Of a stretch of 64,000 nucleotides of DNA, positions 16,474 to 26,144 are shown one piece after another. Position 1 is the stretch's first letter. Every line of letters begins with the position of its first letter. The notes beneath the pieces are model-generated. The model made no database searches, was not told where the DNA came from, and saw only the letters and a list, made by a program, of their open reading frames with translations. This stretch comes from Prevotella sp. E15-22 (GTDB lineage: Bacteria; Bacteroidota; Bacteroidia; Bacteroidales; Bacteroidaceae), in contig NZ_CP096247.1 of the NCBI RefSeq assembly GCF_023204875.1, positions 1,612,001-1,676,000 of the forward strand. Reading direction: 5' to 3'. Position numbers and translations under genes: made by a program.

Positions 16474-17979
16474 ATGTTGAAAATGGAAAATATTCCTGTA
16501 ATCAAAGTCGGAATAGTCGCTGTAAGCCGCGACTGTTTCCCTGAATCTCTTGCTGTTAACCGTCGTAAGGCTGTTATCGCAAAATATGTAGAGAAGTTCG
16601 GTAAGGACAGTATCTACGAGTGTCCTATCTGTATCGTCGAGAGCGAGATTCATGCTCAACAGGCTCTTGAGGATGTGAAGAAGGCTGGATGTAATGCCCT
16701 CTGCGTGTATCTTGGCAACTTTGGTCCAGAGATTTCTGAGACCATGATTGCTGACTGGTTCCAGGGCCCCACCATGTTCTGCGCTGCTGCTGAGGAGACT
16801 CAGAATGACCTGATCGACGGTCGTGGCGACGCTTACTGCGGTATGCTGAACGCCAGCCAGGCTCTCTCTTTGCGTAAGACCCGTGCTTACATCCCTGAGG
16901 AGCCCGTAGGTGACGCTGCCGAATGCGCTGAGATGATTCACGAGTTCCTGCCCATCGCACGTGCTATTGTAGGTCTGCAGAACTTGAAGATTATCAGCTT
17001 CGGTCCTCGTCCCAACAACTTCCTAGCTTGTAATGCTCCTATCCGTGCCCTCTATGACCTTGACGTTGAAATCGAGGAGAACTCAGAGCTCGACCTGCTC
17101 GAAGCTTTCCAGAAGCACCAAGGCGATCCACGTATCGATGCTGTTGTAGCAGATATGGCAAAAGAACTGGGCACAGGAAACAAGATTCCTTCAGTGCTGC
17201 CTAAACTTGCTCAGTATGAACTTACGCTGACCGACTGGATTGAGGGTCACAAGGGTTCACGCCAGTTCGTAGCTATGGCAAACAAGTGCTGGCCTGCTTT
17301 CCAGACCATGTTCGGTTTCGTTCCTTGCTACGTGAATAGCCGCTTAACTGGTCGCGGTATCCCCGTAGCTTGCGAGGTGGATATCTATGGTGCTCTGTCT
17401 GAGTATATCGGCACCTGCATCACTCAGGATGCCGTTACACTGCTCGACATCAATAACAGCGTTCCTAAGGATATGTACGAGGAGAGCATCAAGGGCAAGA
17501 AGTTCGCTTGCGACACCTACACCGACAAGGAAATCTTCATGGGCTTCCACTGTGGTAACACTGCTTCAAGTAAGGTTTGCAACTGTCAAATGTGCTTCCA
17601 GCGCATTATGGCCCGCGCCCTGCCTGTAGAGGTGACCAACGGTACTCTGGAGGGCGACCTGACTCCTGGCAAGGCTACTGTATATCGTCTGCAGTCTACT
17701 GCCGACACCAAGCTGCGCGCCTATATCGCTCAGGGCGAGATCATCCCCGTGGCCACACGCTCATTCGGCTCTATCGGTATCTTCGGTATCAAGAACATGA
17801 GCCGCTTCTATCGTCACGTGCTGATCGAAAAGCACTATCCTCACCACGCAGCCGTGATGTTCGAGCACGCTGGTAAGTATTTGTGGGAGGTTCTGAAGTA
17901 TATGGGAATCCCTGTTGAGGAGATTGACTACAACTTCCCCAAGGGAGACTTCTACCCCACAGAGAATCCGTTCGCATAA
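16474..17979 (+). CDS. L-fucose isomerase-like ketol isomerase
   Basis: The 501-residue protein fits the L-fucose/L-arabinose isomerase superfamily: an N-terminal region starting VIKVGIVAVSRDCFP, conserved EVDIYGALSEY and a C-terminal domain with FHCGN, MFEHAGKYLWEV and a final YNFPKGDFYP. The Glu of EVDIYG, the Asp of LDINN and the His of GFHCGN are the likely metal ligands in this fold. Such enzymes turn an aldose into a ketose; the natural sugar could be fucose, arabinose or a related sugar, and no kinase or transporter lies beside it to decide. Its codon use (many GCT, CGT, AAG, CTG) differs from the AT-rich genes around it, which suggests high expression. A second ATG at 16483 is possible. 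Confidence 0.75.
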   Translation: MLKMENIPVIKVGIVAVSRDCFPESLAVNRRKAVIAKYVEKFGKDSIYECPICIVESEIHAQQALEDVKKAGCNALCVYLGNFGPEISETMIADWFQGPTMFCAAAEETQNDLIDGRGDAYCGMLNASQALSLRKTRAYIPEEPVGDAAECAEMIHEFLPIARAIVGLQNLKIISFGPRPNNFLACNAPIRALYDLDVEIEENSELDLLEAFQKHQGDPRIDAVVADMAKELGTGNKIPSVLPKLAQYELTLTDWIEGHKGSRQFVAMANKCWPAFQTMFGFVPCYVNSRLTGRGIPVACEVDIYGALSEYIGTCITQDAVTLLDINNSVPKDMYEESIKGKKFACDTYTDKEIFMGFHCGNTASSKVCNCQMCFQRIMARALPVEVTNGTLEGDLTPGKATVYRLQSTADTKLRAYIAQGEIIPVATRSFGSIGIFGIKNMSRFYRHVLIEKHYPHHAAVMFEHAGKYLWEVLKYMGIPVEEIDYNFPKGDFYPTENPFA

Positions 17980-17988
17980 TATAATAAT

Positions 17989-18027
17989 GTGTTCACGATG
18001 ATCGCGAGGTCATCGTGGACACTTTTC
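17989..18027 (+). terminator. Rho-independent terminator after the isomerase gene
   Basis: A 13-bp stem with one G-T pair (17989-18001 with 18010-18022) and an 8-base loop is followed by TTTTCT. It also argues against any start of the next gene before 18028. Confidence 0.85.
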
Positions 18028-18069
18028 TATACTACTCTAGAAACTAATTGCGCAATAACATTTCACTAC

Positions 18070-20082
18070 ATGAAACTAAAATCTACTATACTTCTACTAT
18101 TTTTGTTATCTCTTCAGTCTGTCTATGCTCAATATGTTCGAAAGACAGATTTGCCAGCTATATATATTGAAACATTCGATGGAAGAAATATTTATAGTAA
18201 ACAAGAGTATAAGTATTGCAAACTTTACTATGTAGATGAAATTGATAATGTCATTTCATACGACAGTGTGTCTATTCGTGGACGAGGTAATTCCACATGG
18301 AATATGGCAAAAAAGCCATACAAACTAAAATTCAACAATAAAGAGAAATTCCTTGGAAAAGGATATGCAAAAGCCAAGAAGTGGACATTACTAGCAAATG
18401 CTGGTGACAAGACAATGATGCGCAACGCCGTCACATCGGCTATGGGTGCTTTTACATCGCTAAAGTTCAACCCTGCAGCAAAATTTGTTGACTTGATACT
18501 TAACAATGAGTATATTGGTACTTATCAAATAAGTGATCAAGTAGAAGTAAAGGCCCATCGAGTTAATATAGAAGAACAGCCCTACCCGATTACAGATACA
18601 ACAAATATCACAGGCGGATATCTTCTTGAAGTAGATGGATTCCGTGATGGTAATTGTTTCAATACAAGCACATTTTATACACCTGTACGAATTCACTATC
18701 CCGAGGACGACGAGATAGACAGTAGACAGACTCAGTATATCCGCAACTATATTAACAACACCTTCGAGAAGGCACTTTCGTCCACCAATTTCACAGACAG
18801 CTTGACTGGCTATAGGGCTTACGTAGATACCACCTCGCTAATTGACTGGTACCTCTGCACAGAGGTAAGTGCTAACATCGACGGATTTTATAGTACCTAT
18901 TTTTATAAAGAGAAAGATAATCCACGTCTTTTCTGGGGGCCTTTATGGGATTACGATATTGCATACAACAACGACTATCGAATTAAAAATGAGAAGAATC
19001 TTGAAAGTTCTGTTAATTCTCTTATGGTCGACATTGCTTACAACGGATCACGATCATGGATTATTAAGATGTGGAAAGATCCTTGGTTTCAAAACAAGGT
19101 CAACGAACGTTATCAGGAACTACTTTCCTTAGGTCTTGTTGACTATCTACAATCCAAAGTAGACAGTATTACCTCGTTGCTTCAGCAATCGCAAGAACTA
19201 AATTATGAGAAATGGGGAATTAATAAAAGAATGTATCATGAAATTGTTCTATACTCTTCATACGATCGATATGTTACTGATTTAAAGAATTTTATAACTC
19301 AGCACTGCGATTATCTCTTGCAGGCATTTGCCGACAAACAAACCCAAAAACCTGTAGTAGCATTTGAACCTCAAAACTACTATTATCATATTACAAATGC
19401 AAAAACCCAGAAAGCTGTAAGTATTGATGGAGAAAACATTATACAACTAACCAATGACCTTGGTAGTGAATTACAGGATTGGATTATAAAGAAGATTGGT
19501 TCGCGTTACCAAATTATTAATCGTCATACGAATAAAGCCCTTAATGACCCAACAATTGGAGATGTTGGACCAGAGACAAACGTAGGAACGCAGCTGAACG
19601 TTGCCGACGTTAATGACCAAGACGAAAGACAACTATGGGAAATAATACCACAAGGTTCAGCAGGTTATTATAATTTGCTTAACATTCATACCCAACACAT
19701 AGCGAATTTATATGCCGGCAATGCGGACGACAACACTCCCATAGTGAGTTACACAAATGACTCGAAGAATAGTACTAGTACCAACAGACTATGGTTTATT
19801 ACTCCCAATGGAAGTATACCAGAGGAAGTTGACGGTATTAATGACATAAAAGAACCAGAAGACTATGCCCTAGCATATAACCCACAAACGAAGGAACTTC
19901 ACTTCGGATGTAGTAGTCCAGAGGAACTAACCTTTACAGTAAAAGTTTATGCAGCTAATGGCCAGTTGGTAGGCACATTCCTTGCCAAGGACACCTTCTC
20001 CATGCTTTCTCAGCGTAATGGTGTTTATATGGTCATGTGGTCAGTCGATGGCCAGACACGTTCTGTTAAATTCACTAGATAA
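18070..20082 (+). CDS. Secreted CotH-kinase family protein with lectin-like and sorting-like C-terminal domains
   Basis: The ATG at 18070 gives a clear signal peptide (MKLKSTILLLFLLSLQSVYA, cleavage before Q) and 670 residues; an earlier in-frame ATG at 17989 lies in the terminator. The CotH domain covers about residues 30-400: SIRGRGNSTWN, KKPYKLKFNNK, MRNAVTSAMGAF, then GPLWDYDIAYNN, the conserved metal-binding region. CotH proteins are atypical protein kinases that phosphorylate secreted proteins. A ricin-type beta-trefoil-like segment follows (about 430-590: TNAKTQKAVSIDG, INRHTNKALND, LWFITPNG). The last 70 residues (VYAANGQLVG, NGVYMVMWSVDG, ending VKFTR) resemble a type IX secretion sorting domain. 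Surface location is inferred. It is not in an obvious operon. Confidence 0.82.
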   Translation: MKLKSTILLLFLLSLQSVYAQYVRKTDLPAIYIETFDGRNIYSKQEYKYCKLYYVDEIDNVISYDSVSIRGRGNSTWNMAKKPYKLKFNNKEKFLGKGYAKAKKWTLLANAGDKTMMRNAVTSAMGAFTSLKFNPAAKFVDLILNNEYIGTYQISDQVEVKAHRVNIEEQPYPITDTTNITGGYLLEVDGFRDGNCFNTSTFYTPVRIHYPEDDEIDSRQTQYIRNYINNTFEKALSSTNFTDSLTGYRAYVDTTSLIDWYLCTEVSANIDGFYSTYFYKEKDNPRLFWGPLWDYDIAYNNDYRIKNEKNLESSVNSLMVDIAYNGSRSWIIKMWKDPWFQNKVNERYQELLSLGLVDYLQSKVDSITSLLQQSQELNYEKWGINKRMYHEIVLYSSYDRYVTDLKNFITQHCDYLLQAFADKQTQKPVVAFEPQNYYYHITNAKTQKAVSIDGENIIQLTNDLGSELQDWIIKKIGSRYQIINRHTNKALNDPTIGDVGPETNVGTQLNVADVNDQDERQLWEIIPQGSAGYYNLLNIHTQHIANLYAGNADDNTPIVSYTNDSKNSTSTNRLWFITPNGSIPEEVDGINDIKEPEDYALAYNPQTKELHFGCSSPEELTFTVKVYAANGQLVGTFLAKDTFSMLSQRNGVYMVMWSVDGQTRSVKFTR

Positions 20083-20134
20083 ACTTCAATCTTTACTTTT
20101 TTGCTGTTAAATGGAGTTAAACATGACAAAGTGG

Positions 20135-20165
20135 TTGTGAGAAAAGGAAAAACTTTGTATCTTTG
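20135..20165 (+). promoter_or_regulatory. Promoter of the DUF4468 / membrane protein / porin operon
   Basis: TTG at 20135-20137, a 20-base spacer and TATCTTTG at 20158-20165. The gap 20083-20134 holds no gene. Confidence 0.75.
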
Positions 20166-20185
20166 CGCAGCATTTTTTAAAATTA

Positions 20186-20788
20186 ATGGATATGAAAATA
20201 ATTTTAGTTGCAATGATGATGGCACTGCCCATGGTTTCTTTCGCACAAGACAACACATGGGAACAGGTACAAGTTGTAGAAAACGATGCCAAATATCTGG
20301 TAGGAGCTGTCCCTGAAAAGGATGGACACGTTATATTCCAAACAACCATTAATGCACCAGGCAAGAATGCGGACGAGATATTCTCATTGCTCCAGGAAGA
20401 CTTACTACGGCTGACTAAAGAGCCAAATCAGATAGAGCAGTCTCGTTTATCATTAGCTGATAAGAGTACCGGTAAATTAGTGGGACAATATCAAGAATGG
20501 TTGGTATTCAAGAACAAGCCCCTTGTTCTCGACCGCACACGATTCTTTTATACCATAATGGTTAATTGTAAAGATGGTGCTGCTGATATTCAGTTGACTC
20601 GCATTCATTATCTTTATGATGAGGAGCGTGATGCAACGGCTTATAATGCAGAAGAGTGGATTACAGACCGCTACGGATTAAATCGCAAGCAGAATAAACT
20701 GGCGCGCGTTAGCGGTAAATTCCGCCGCAAGACTATTGACCGCAAGGATTACCTCTTTAATCGTTTCACGAAACTGCTTCAAAAGTAA
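20186..20788 (+). CDS. DUF4468 domain-containing exported protein
   Basis: The 200-residue protein starts with a signal peptide (IILVAMMMALPMVSFAQ) and fits the DUF4468 family of Bacteroidota, with INAPGKNADEIF at about residues 57-68, a YQEWLVFKNKPL segment and the basic tail KFRRKTIDRKDYLFNRF. DUF4468 domains have a TBP-like fold and no known activity. An ATG at 20192 is an equally good start. The stop is directly followed by the ATG of the next gene, so this is the first gene of a three-gene operon that ends with a putative porin. A periplasmic or outer-membrane-related role is inferred from that context only. Confidence 0.75.
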   Translation: MDMKIILVAMMMALPMVSFAQDNTWEQVQVVENDAKYLVGAVPEKDGHVIFQTTINAPGKNADEIFSLLQEDLLRLTKEPNQIEQSRLSLADKSTGKLVGQYQEWLVFKNKPLVLDRTRFFYTIMVNCKDGAADIQLTRIHYLYDEERDATAYNAEEWITDRYGLNRKQNKLARVSGKFRRKTIDRKDYLFNRFTKLLQK

Positions 20789-21049
20789 ATGAGCAACAAT
20801 AATGAATCGCTACTTAGTCCCGAAGAACGCGACCTAGTAGAACATCCCAAGCGCCATAATCTAGAGCCCTTTCGCGATTCAAGTAAGACACGAAACCTCC
20901 GTTTTTGGCTTAATATCATTTTTATGATTGGTGCCATCGCTGGTTTGATTGTATATTTCTACGCCAGTCAGCAGGTGGCCATTTATATTCTTATTGTAGC
21001 CTCCGTATTCAAATTTATAGAATTAGCGCTGCGAATACTAAAAATATGA
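20789..21049 (+). CDS. Small two-helix membrane protein
   Basis: The 86-residue protein has a charged N-terminal half (LSPEERDLVEHPKRHN) followed by two transmembrane helices (about residues 38-58 and 63-80) joined by a very short turn. It starts directly at the stop of the DUF4468 gene and overlaps the start of the porin gene by four bases (ATGA type). I recognise no named family. The tight packing suggests that it works or is at least made together with the putative porin. Confidence 0.7.
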   Translation: MSNNNESLLSPEERDLVEHPKRHNLEPFRDSSKTRNLRFWLNIIFMIGAIAGLIVYFYASQQVAIYILIVASVFKFIELALRILKI

Positions 21050-23202
21050 GTTTAGCACCATATCGATTATTTCTTATTGCCGCCTTCATCCTTGTAGGCG
21101 GCATAAACATTTCTGCCCAAGATGATTTCGATGCATTTAATCAACCCGACGAAATAAGCACGTATGGGGCAAGAAATCACACATTCAATCCCCACGGAAA
21201 CGATTCAACAAAACAAGACAAAGAAATTCCTATTGGATTAAAAGTCTGGACAATAGACCGAAAATTCGGCGATATCATTAAGGCTGATATTGACACAATG
21301 CCCCATCTTTTCCCACAGTCAACACTTGGTACGGGACGATATGGGCAGTTTAACACCGTGGGCTCAAACTATACGGCACGTCAAAACCGTATTTTTATTG
21401 ACCGTAAGGAGAAATCACAATTTCTCTTCCTTGATGTTTATGATCAAGTACACAAGCAACCTGATGAGTGGCACTTTACCAACTCCCTATCTCCGATTAC
21501 CAATTTAACATACGACAACTGCGGCGACAAACAAGATGGCGAAGATCATTTGAATGCAAAATTTGCTGTTAATGCAGGAAAGAAGTTGGGATTTGGCTTC
21601 GATCTTGACTATGCCTACGCCCGTGGTTATTATCAGAACCAAAGCATCAGCCATTTTGGAGCAACATTCTGGACAGCTTATTTAGCCGATCAATATCAAT
21701 TACACGCACTATTCTCAACCTTCCATGAGAAGGCCACCGAGAATGGCGGTATTACTAATGATAATTATATCACACATCCAGAATTAACTGAGCAATCGTT
21801 TAGGGCAAACGAGATACCCGTCATACTGCAAAGAAACTGGAATAGAAACGATAATAAGCAGCTGTTTCTTACACATCGCTATGCGTTAGGTTTCTATAAA
21901 AAGGTAAAAATGACAGAGGACGAGATCAAAGCCCGACAGTTTGCCGAAACAGACAGTATGCGTGCCGAGATTCAGAAAATGGACTCGACAGAACAGTATA
22001 TGAAACAGGAATTTGTGCCTGTAACGAGTTTTATCCATACACTTGAACTGGGCGACTACGAGCGACGTTATTTAGCATACGATACGCCCAAAAAGTACTA
22101 TAAATGGGCATGCGAATATCCTTATGAAGATTATACAGGTGACTCCATCTGTGACATCACCAGTCATTTCGCCATGAAGAATACGATGGCCGTCGCACTG
22201 CTTGAGGGATTCAACAAATATGTTCCCGCAGGATTAAAGGTCTTTGCAGCACATGAAATCAGACGATTCAAGTTGCCAGCATACGATGAAAACGGCAATG
22301 CTTTTATGCAACGTTACAACGAACACAATGTTAGCATAGGCGCTCAAATCCGCAAATCACTTGGACATACCCTGCACTATGACTTGTTGGGCGAGACATG
22401 GCTCGTTGGCGAAGATGCTGGTCAGATGAAACTTGATGCCTCTGCCGATTTGAATTTCGCTTTCCTTGGCGACACGGTTCGCCTCATGGCCAAAGGATAT
22501 GTTCATCGTTTGAATCCTACATTCTATGAGCGAAATTATAATTCGAAGCACTTCGGCTGGAACAACAACCTGGACAAGGAGACAAGAACTCGCATTGAAG
22601 GAACCTTCACTTACGAAAAAACGAACACAAGCCTTCGCCTGGCAGTAGAGGAAATACAGAATTACACTTATCTGGGAATGTCATACGTGCGTAGCGACGA
22701 AACAATTAGGAATCTCACAGCCAGTTTTTATCAACATGGAGGCAACCTGAATGTAATGACTGCCCAGTTGGATCAGAAGATTCGCTTAGGCATTCTGCAT
22801 TGGGACAACCTTATTACGTACCAGTCTTCATCAAACGAAGATGTTCTACCCTTGCCTACCCTCAATGTATTCTCGAATCTCTACTTAGATTTCATGATAG
22901 CCAAGGTTCTCAAAGTTGAGCTTGGCGGCTCCGCAACGTGGTTCACATCATATAAAGCTCCTGAGTTCTGCAGCGCCCTAAACCAGTTTGCAGTACAGAA
23001 GAATCAGAATTCAATTACGGAGATTGGTAATTTTCCATTTATCGACCTCTATGCAAATCTGCATCTGAAGCATGCACGATTCTTCTTGCTCATGCAAAAC
23101 GTGGCTTCAAACTCATTCCGCAAGCAGTATTTCCTGACGCCTCACTATCCGATGAATGCTTCAGTTCTACACTTCGGAATATCATGGAATTTCTTTAATT
23201 AA
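21046..23202 (+). CDS. Putative porin (outer-membrane beta-barrel)
   Basis: The 718-residue protein has a signal peptide (LFLIAAFILVGGINISAQ) and belongs by its overall pattern to the Bacteroidota family named 'putative porin': a short N-terminal domain (VWTIDRKFGDI, DTMPHLFPQ), the TGRYGQFNTVGS and SNYTARQNRIF segments, then many amphipathic strands rich in Tyr, Phe and Trp to the end (HFGISWNFFN). It should sit in the outer membrane and pass small solutes; the substrate is unknown. It is the last gene of the operon that starts with DUF4468 and is followed by a strong bidirectional hairpin before the convergent MBOAT gene. Confidence 0.8.
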   Translation: MSLAPYRLFLIAAFILVGGINISAQDDFDAFNQPDEISTYGARNHTFNPHGNDSTKQDKEIPIGLKVWTIDRKFGDIIKADIDTMPHLFPQSTLGTGRYGQFNTVGSNYTARQNRIFIDRKEKSQFLFLDVYDQVHKQPDEWHFTNSLSPITNLTYDNCGDKQDGEDHLNAKFAVNAGKKLGFGFDLDYAYARGYYQNQSISHFGATFWTAYLADQYQLHALFSTFHEKATENGGITNDNYITHPELTEQSFRANEIPVILQRNWNRNDNKQLFLTHRYALGFYKKVKMTEDEIKARQFAETDSMRAEIQKMDSTEQYMKQEFVPVTSFIHTLELGDYERRYLAYDTPKKYYKWACEYPYEDYTGDSICDITSHFAMKNTMAVALLEGFNKYVPAGLKVFAAHEIRRFKLPAYDENGNAFMQRYNEHNVSIGAQIRKSLGHTLHYDLLGETWLVGEDAGQMKLDASADLNFAFLGDTVRLMAKGYVHRLNPTFYERNYNSKHFGWNNNLDKETRTRIEGTFTYEKTNTSLRLAVEEIQNYTYLGMSYVRSDETIRNLTASFYQHGGNLNVMTAQLDQKIRLGILHWDNLITYQSSSNEDVLPLPTLNVFSNLYLDFMIAKVLKVELGGSATWFTSYKAPEFCSALNQFAVQKNQNSITEIGNFPFIDLYANLHLKHARFFLLMQNVASNSFRKQYFLTPHYPMNASVLHFGISWNFFN

Positions 23203-23280
23203 TATATTATCAGAATCTGCATTGCATTTTACAATCCGTTACTATATTGTTTTCAGACAGTAAATATGCTATTTAAGAAT

Positions 23281-23327
23281 CAAAAGTATGATGTTTACGA
23301 GCCGTAAATATCATACTTTTGTTTTAT
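23281..23327 (+). terminator. Strong hairpin between convergent porin and MBOAT genes, probably a bidirectional terminator
   Basis: A 19-bp stem with a single G-T pair (23281-23299 with 23303-23321) and a 3-base loop is followed by TTTTAT on the plus strand. On the minus strand the stem itself ends in CTTTTG. It can serve both genes. Confidence 0.8.
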
Positions 23328-23364
23328 AGACATAAGGACTTATTTAATCACAATCCTTTCTAGT

Positions 23365-24825
23365 CTAGAACTGGAAATATATAAATGGTTGAATCTCGCT
23401 ACTTTTCACCTGAATAACAATGAAGATGACTAACGCTATGAGCAATGCGCAAACAATAACACCACCGCGTTTTAACATTAAAATAAAACCTTCTTGCCAT
23501 GAGTCAGGAACAAAATGCAAGACGTAACCTCCAACTATCATGGCAAATACTATCCAATATCCAGAAATGATCTGAGGGAAAAGCTCTGGATGGAAATCGT
23601 ACAAGATCTGAGTAATCATCGTCCATGAATCAACGAACGTATGATTACGGAAAAATATCCAGCAGAATGCCACGAAATGAAAGGTGAGAACAACAGCCAT
23701 AAACCAACGAATACCTGAGCTTTGGTAATGTTTGTCGTGGTGAAAGACGTGCTCTCTGGTCCACTTATGTATGGCAAGTGCAATGCCGTGCATACCACCC
23801 CAAGCAATGAAATTTAGACTGGCTCCATGCCACAAGCCACCCAGTAGCATGGTAATAATAAGGTTGACATATTGTCGAACCTTACCCTTTCTATTTCCTC
23901 CCAACGAAATATAAATGTAGTCTCTAATCCATGTAGAAAGAGAAATATGCCAACGACGCCAGAAATCTGTAATACTCACCGATTGATAAGGAGAATTAAA
24001 GTTCTGGGGGAAGGTAAATCCCAACAAGAGAGCTATACCTATGGCCATATCCGAATAGCCTGAGAAGTCACAGTAAATTTGCAGAGCGTAGCCATAGACG
24101 CCGAGTAGATTCTCTATACCACTATATAATGCCGGGTTATCAAAGATGCGATCAACATAATTGAGTGATATATAATCGCTGATAACTGCTTTCTTAAACA
24201 GACCTATAACAATGAAATAACAGCCACGTGCAAACATATCGCTTGTCACCGTAATTGGTTTTCGAATCTGAGGTGCAAAATCTCTTGCGCGAACGATGGG
24301 GCCAGCCACCAGTTGAGGGAAGAACGATACATAAAAAGCGTAATCCAATAATGATGGCAGGGGCTTAAGATCGCCACGATATACATCAATGACATAGCTC
24401 ATGCTCTGAAAAGTGAAGAAAGAGATGCCCACTGGCAGAAAGATATCCCATGGTTGGAAATTGGCACCAACCATCTGCGTCCACATGCCTACAAAGAAAT
24501 TGGTGTATTTAAAATAGCCTAGCAAACCAAGGTCAATAATTAAGCTCAAGGCAACAAGCCAGCGTGAACGATGACGCGCTATACAATGTGCAATAAGATA
24601 GTCGCTAAGTGTTACGACAGCTAACAAACAGAAATAGAAACCACTGCTCTTATAATAAAAATAATAGGAAAAAGCTGTGACGAACAAAAGGCGTAGGTTA
24701 AGCTGCCGCTGCAATAGCATATATATAAAGCTGAATCCCAAAAACAAAATAAGGAACAAGCCAGTTGAAAAAATCATTGGCTCGTCGGGATGGTATGTCA
24801 GCAGTTCAATAATTCTGTCTTTCAT
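23365..24825 (-). CDS. MBOAT-family membrane O-acyltransferase (AlgI-like)
   Basis: The 486-residue integral membrane protein has about ten hydrophobic segments and the MBOAT signatures: FFPQLVAGPIVRA (about 168-180), SGYSDMAIGIALLLGF, the TDFWRRWHISLSTWIRDYIY block (286-305) and GGLWHGAS with the conserved catalytic His333. AlgI-like proteins move acyl groups, usually acetyl, across the inner membrane onto exported polysaccharides or teichoic-acid-like polymers. The ATG overlaps the stop of the SGNH gene before it by four bases, so the two proteins are coupled. Together they have the parts of an O-acylation pair: membrane channel/transferase and periplasmic SGNH enzyme. The acceptor polymer is unknown, because no glycosyltransferase genes are in the window. 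Confidence 0.88.
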   Translation of the reverse strand: MKDRIIELLTYHPDEPMIFSTGLFLILFLGFSFIYMLLQRQLNLRLLFVTAFSYYFYYKSSGFYFCLLAVVTLSDYLIAHCIARHRSRWLVALSLIIDLGLLGYFKYTNFFVGMWTQMVGANFQPWDIFLPVGISFFTFQSMSYVIDVYRGDLKPLPSLLDYAFYVSFFPQLVAGPIVRARDFAPQIRKPITVTSDMFARGCYFIVIGLFKKAVISDYISLNYVDRIFDNPALYSGIENLLGVYGYALQIYCDFSGYSDMAIGIALLLGFTFPQNFNSPYQSVSITDFWRRWHISLSTWIRDYIYISLGGNRKGKVRQYVNLIITMLLGGLWHGASLNFIAWGGMHGIALAIHKWTREHVFHHDKHYQSSGIRWFMAVVLTFHFVAFCWIFFRNHTFVDSWTMITQILYDFHPELFPQIISGYWIVFAMIVGGYVLHFVPDSWQEGFILMLKRGGVIVCALLIALVIFIVIQVKSSEIQPFIYFQF

Positions 24826-26144
24826 TGATGTATACTTTTGTATCTGTCGTAGCCCGAATTCAAATAGTTGACAATCAAAGTGCCCAAACGACGACCGCCA
24901 GCAATAGTCAGGTGAGTATAATCCTTATTGGCCAATCCTTGATCCACAAGGGCTTTCATACTCTCACGTCCACCCATAGCCTCGAAAAGATTAAAGAATG
25001 CCGTGTGATGTTCGGCTGCCATAATCTGCTGATAAGCTACCAGGCTCTCAACGCCAAGCATCGTTCGTATACCAGCTGCCGTTCGTTGATCGCGATCTGG
25101 CATACTAACAACAAGGATACTGGCCTCCGGAAAAGACTCACGCAAATGTTCTATGGCTTTCCCCATCTGACTTGTATAGGCTTTATAATTGGCCGCATGA
25201 CTCTTTTCGTTCACCACATTAAGACCAAAATGAATGATAATGAGGTCGTAAGGGCGCACAGAGGCAAACTCACTGAGGACTTTCCGGGGCATATCTTTCA
25301 GACTGACTCCCGATGAGCCACGCATGCTGAAATTGTCAACAACAACGCCAGATTCACTTTCAAGGGCTACACCATATAAATAGGTATTAGGACTGATGTC
25401 CGACAAGCAATAACTAATGCTATGGGTGCCTTTACGATAATTCTTGATGGTTTGCAACCCCTCGCCAGGACTAACATATTCCTCATGAATAGAATCATTA
25501 TTTATGCTCGTGGAAACAGAAAAGCCACCGGATGTGCGAAAGAAAAACGTAGACAACGACCATGTATTCAAATGTTTACGAGCAGAAACGCCTTTGTATG
25601 AAAACCCAGCATCACCCTGAGCAATGAAATATCGTTGGGCTATACTCTCTACTTGTTTGTCAAATGGAAGCTTTACCACTTCATATTCGTCAATGCCATA
25701 GAATGAATGTCGTACTGTTTGACGGAATGTTGCAACCTGACTTCCACAATCTATCCACCCCACTCCGCTTCCGCCGTATATTGTCTGCAGCTGTTCACGG
25801 ATATCACACGAGAGTATATCCCCCTCAACAAAAGAGTCGCCAAAATAGGCAATTCGTAAAGGTCTGCCAAGTTCTTTAATATGATTCAGCTGAGAATAGA
25901 AATGTGACAACCCATCATCAACTACATTTTCGCAAGTACTATCAGCAGAAGCCTGAGAGACCGAAATTGTTGGTATATGGTCAATGGCATCACGCTCCCT
26001 GATGTATTCAGGAAGAACGTCACTAAGGATGTTAACTTTGCGAAGTTCTGTATCGCCAATATGCAAGGTTGGCATGAGATGAAGCGCCAACAAAATGACT
26101 ACCACCAAACCAACGAGTACAAAAGTACGCGCACTATCATTCAT
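24822..26144 (-). CDS. Membrane-anchored SGNH/GDSL hydrolase-fold protein
   Basis: The 440-residue protein has one N-terminal transmembrane helix (about residues 8-25) and a periplasmic SGNH domain: block I YFGDSFVEGD with Ser104, a block III-like HFGLNVVN, and the final catalytic pair Asp408 and His411 in DYTHLT. Between them lies an insert (about 150-270) of beta-rich sequence that may bind carbohydrate. Proteins of this kind beside an MBOAT gene (compare AlgJ/AlgX, DltD-like or PatB) transfer or remove O-acetyl groups. The start overlaps the TetR gene end by eight bases, and the MBOAT gene overlaps the 3' end, which places it in the middle of a three-gene operon. Confidence 0.82.
   Translation of the reverse strand: MNDSARTFVLVGLVVVILLALHLMPTLHIGDTELRKVNILSDVLPEYIRERDAIDHIPTISVSQASADSTCENVVDDGLSHFYSQLNHIKELGRPLRIAYFGDSFVEGDILSCDIREQLQTIYGGSGVGWIDCGSQVATFRQTVRHSFYGIDEYEVVKLPFDKQVESIAQRYFIAQGDAGFSYKGVSARKHLNTWSLSTFFFRTSGGFSVSTSINNDSIHEEYVSPGEGLQTIKNYRKGTHSISYCLSDISPNTYLYGVALESESGVVVDNFSMRGSSGVSLKDMPRKVLSEFASVRPYDLIIIHFGLNVVNEKSHAANYKAYTSQMGKAIEHLRESFPEASILVVSMPDRDQRTAAGIRTMLGVESLVAYQQIMAAEHHTAFFNLFEAMGGRESMKALVDQGLANKDYTHLTIAGGRRLGTLIVNYLNSGYDRYKSIHQ

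Noticed and set aside
16399..16960. Long minus-strand frames opposite the fucose-isomerase-like gene
   Set aside because: They are antisense to a well-conserved enzyme and result from its biased codon use.
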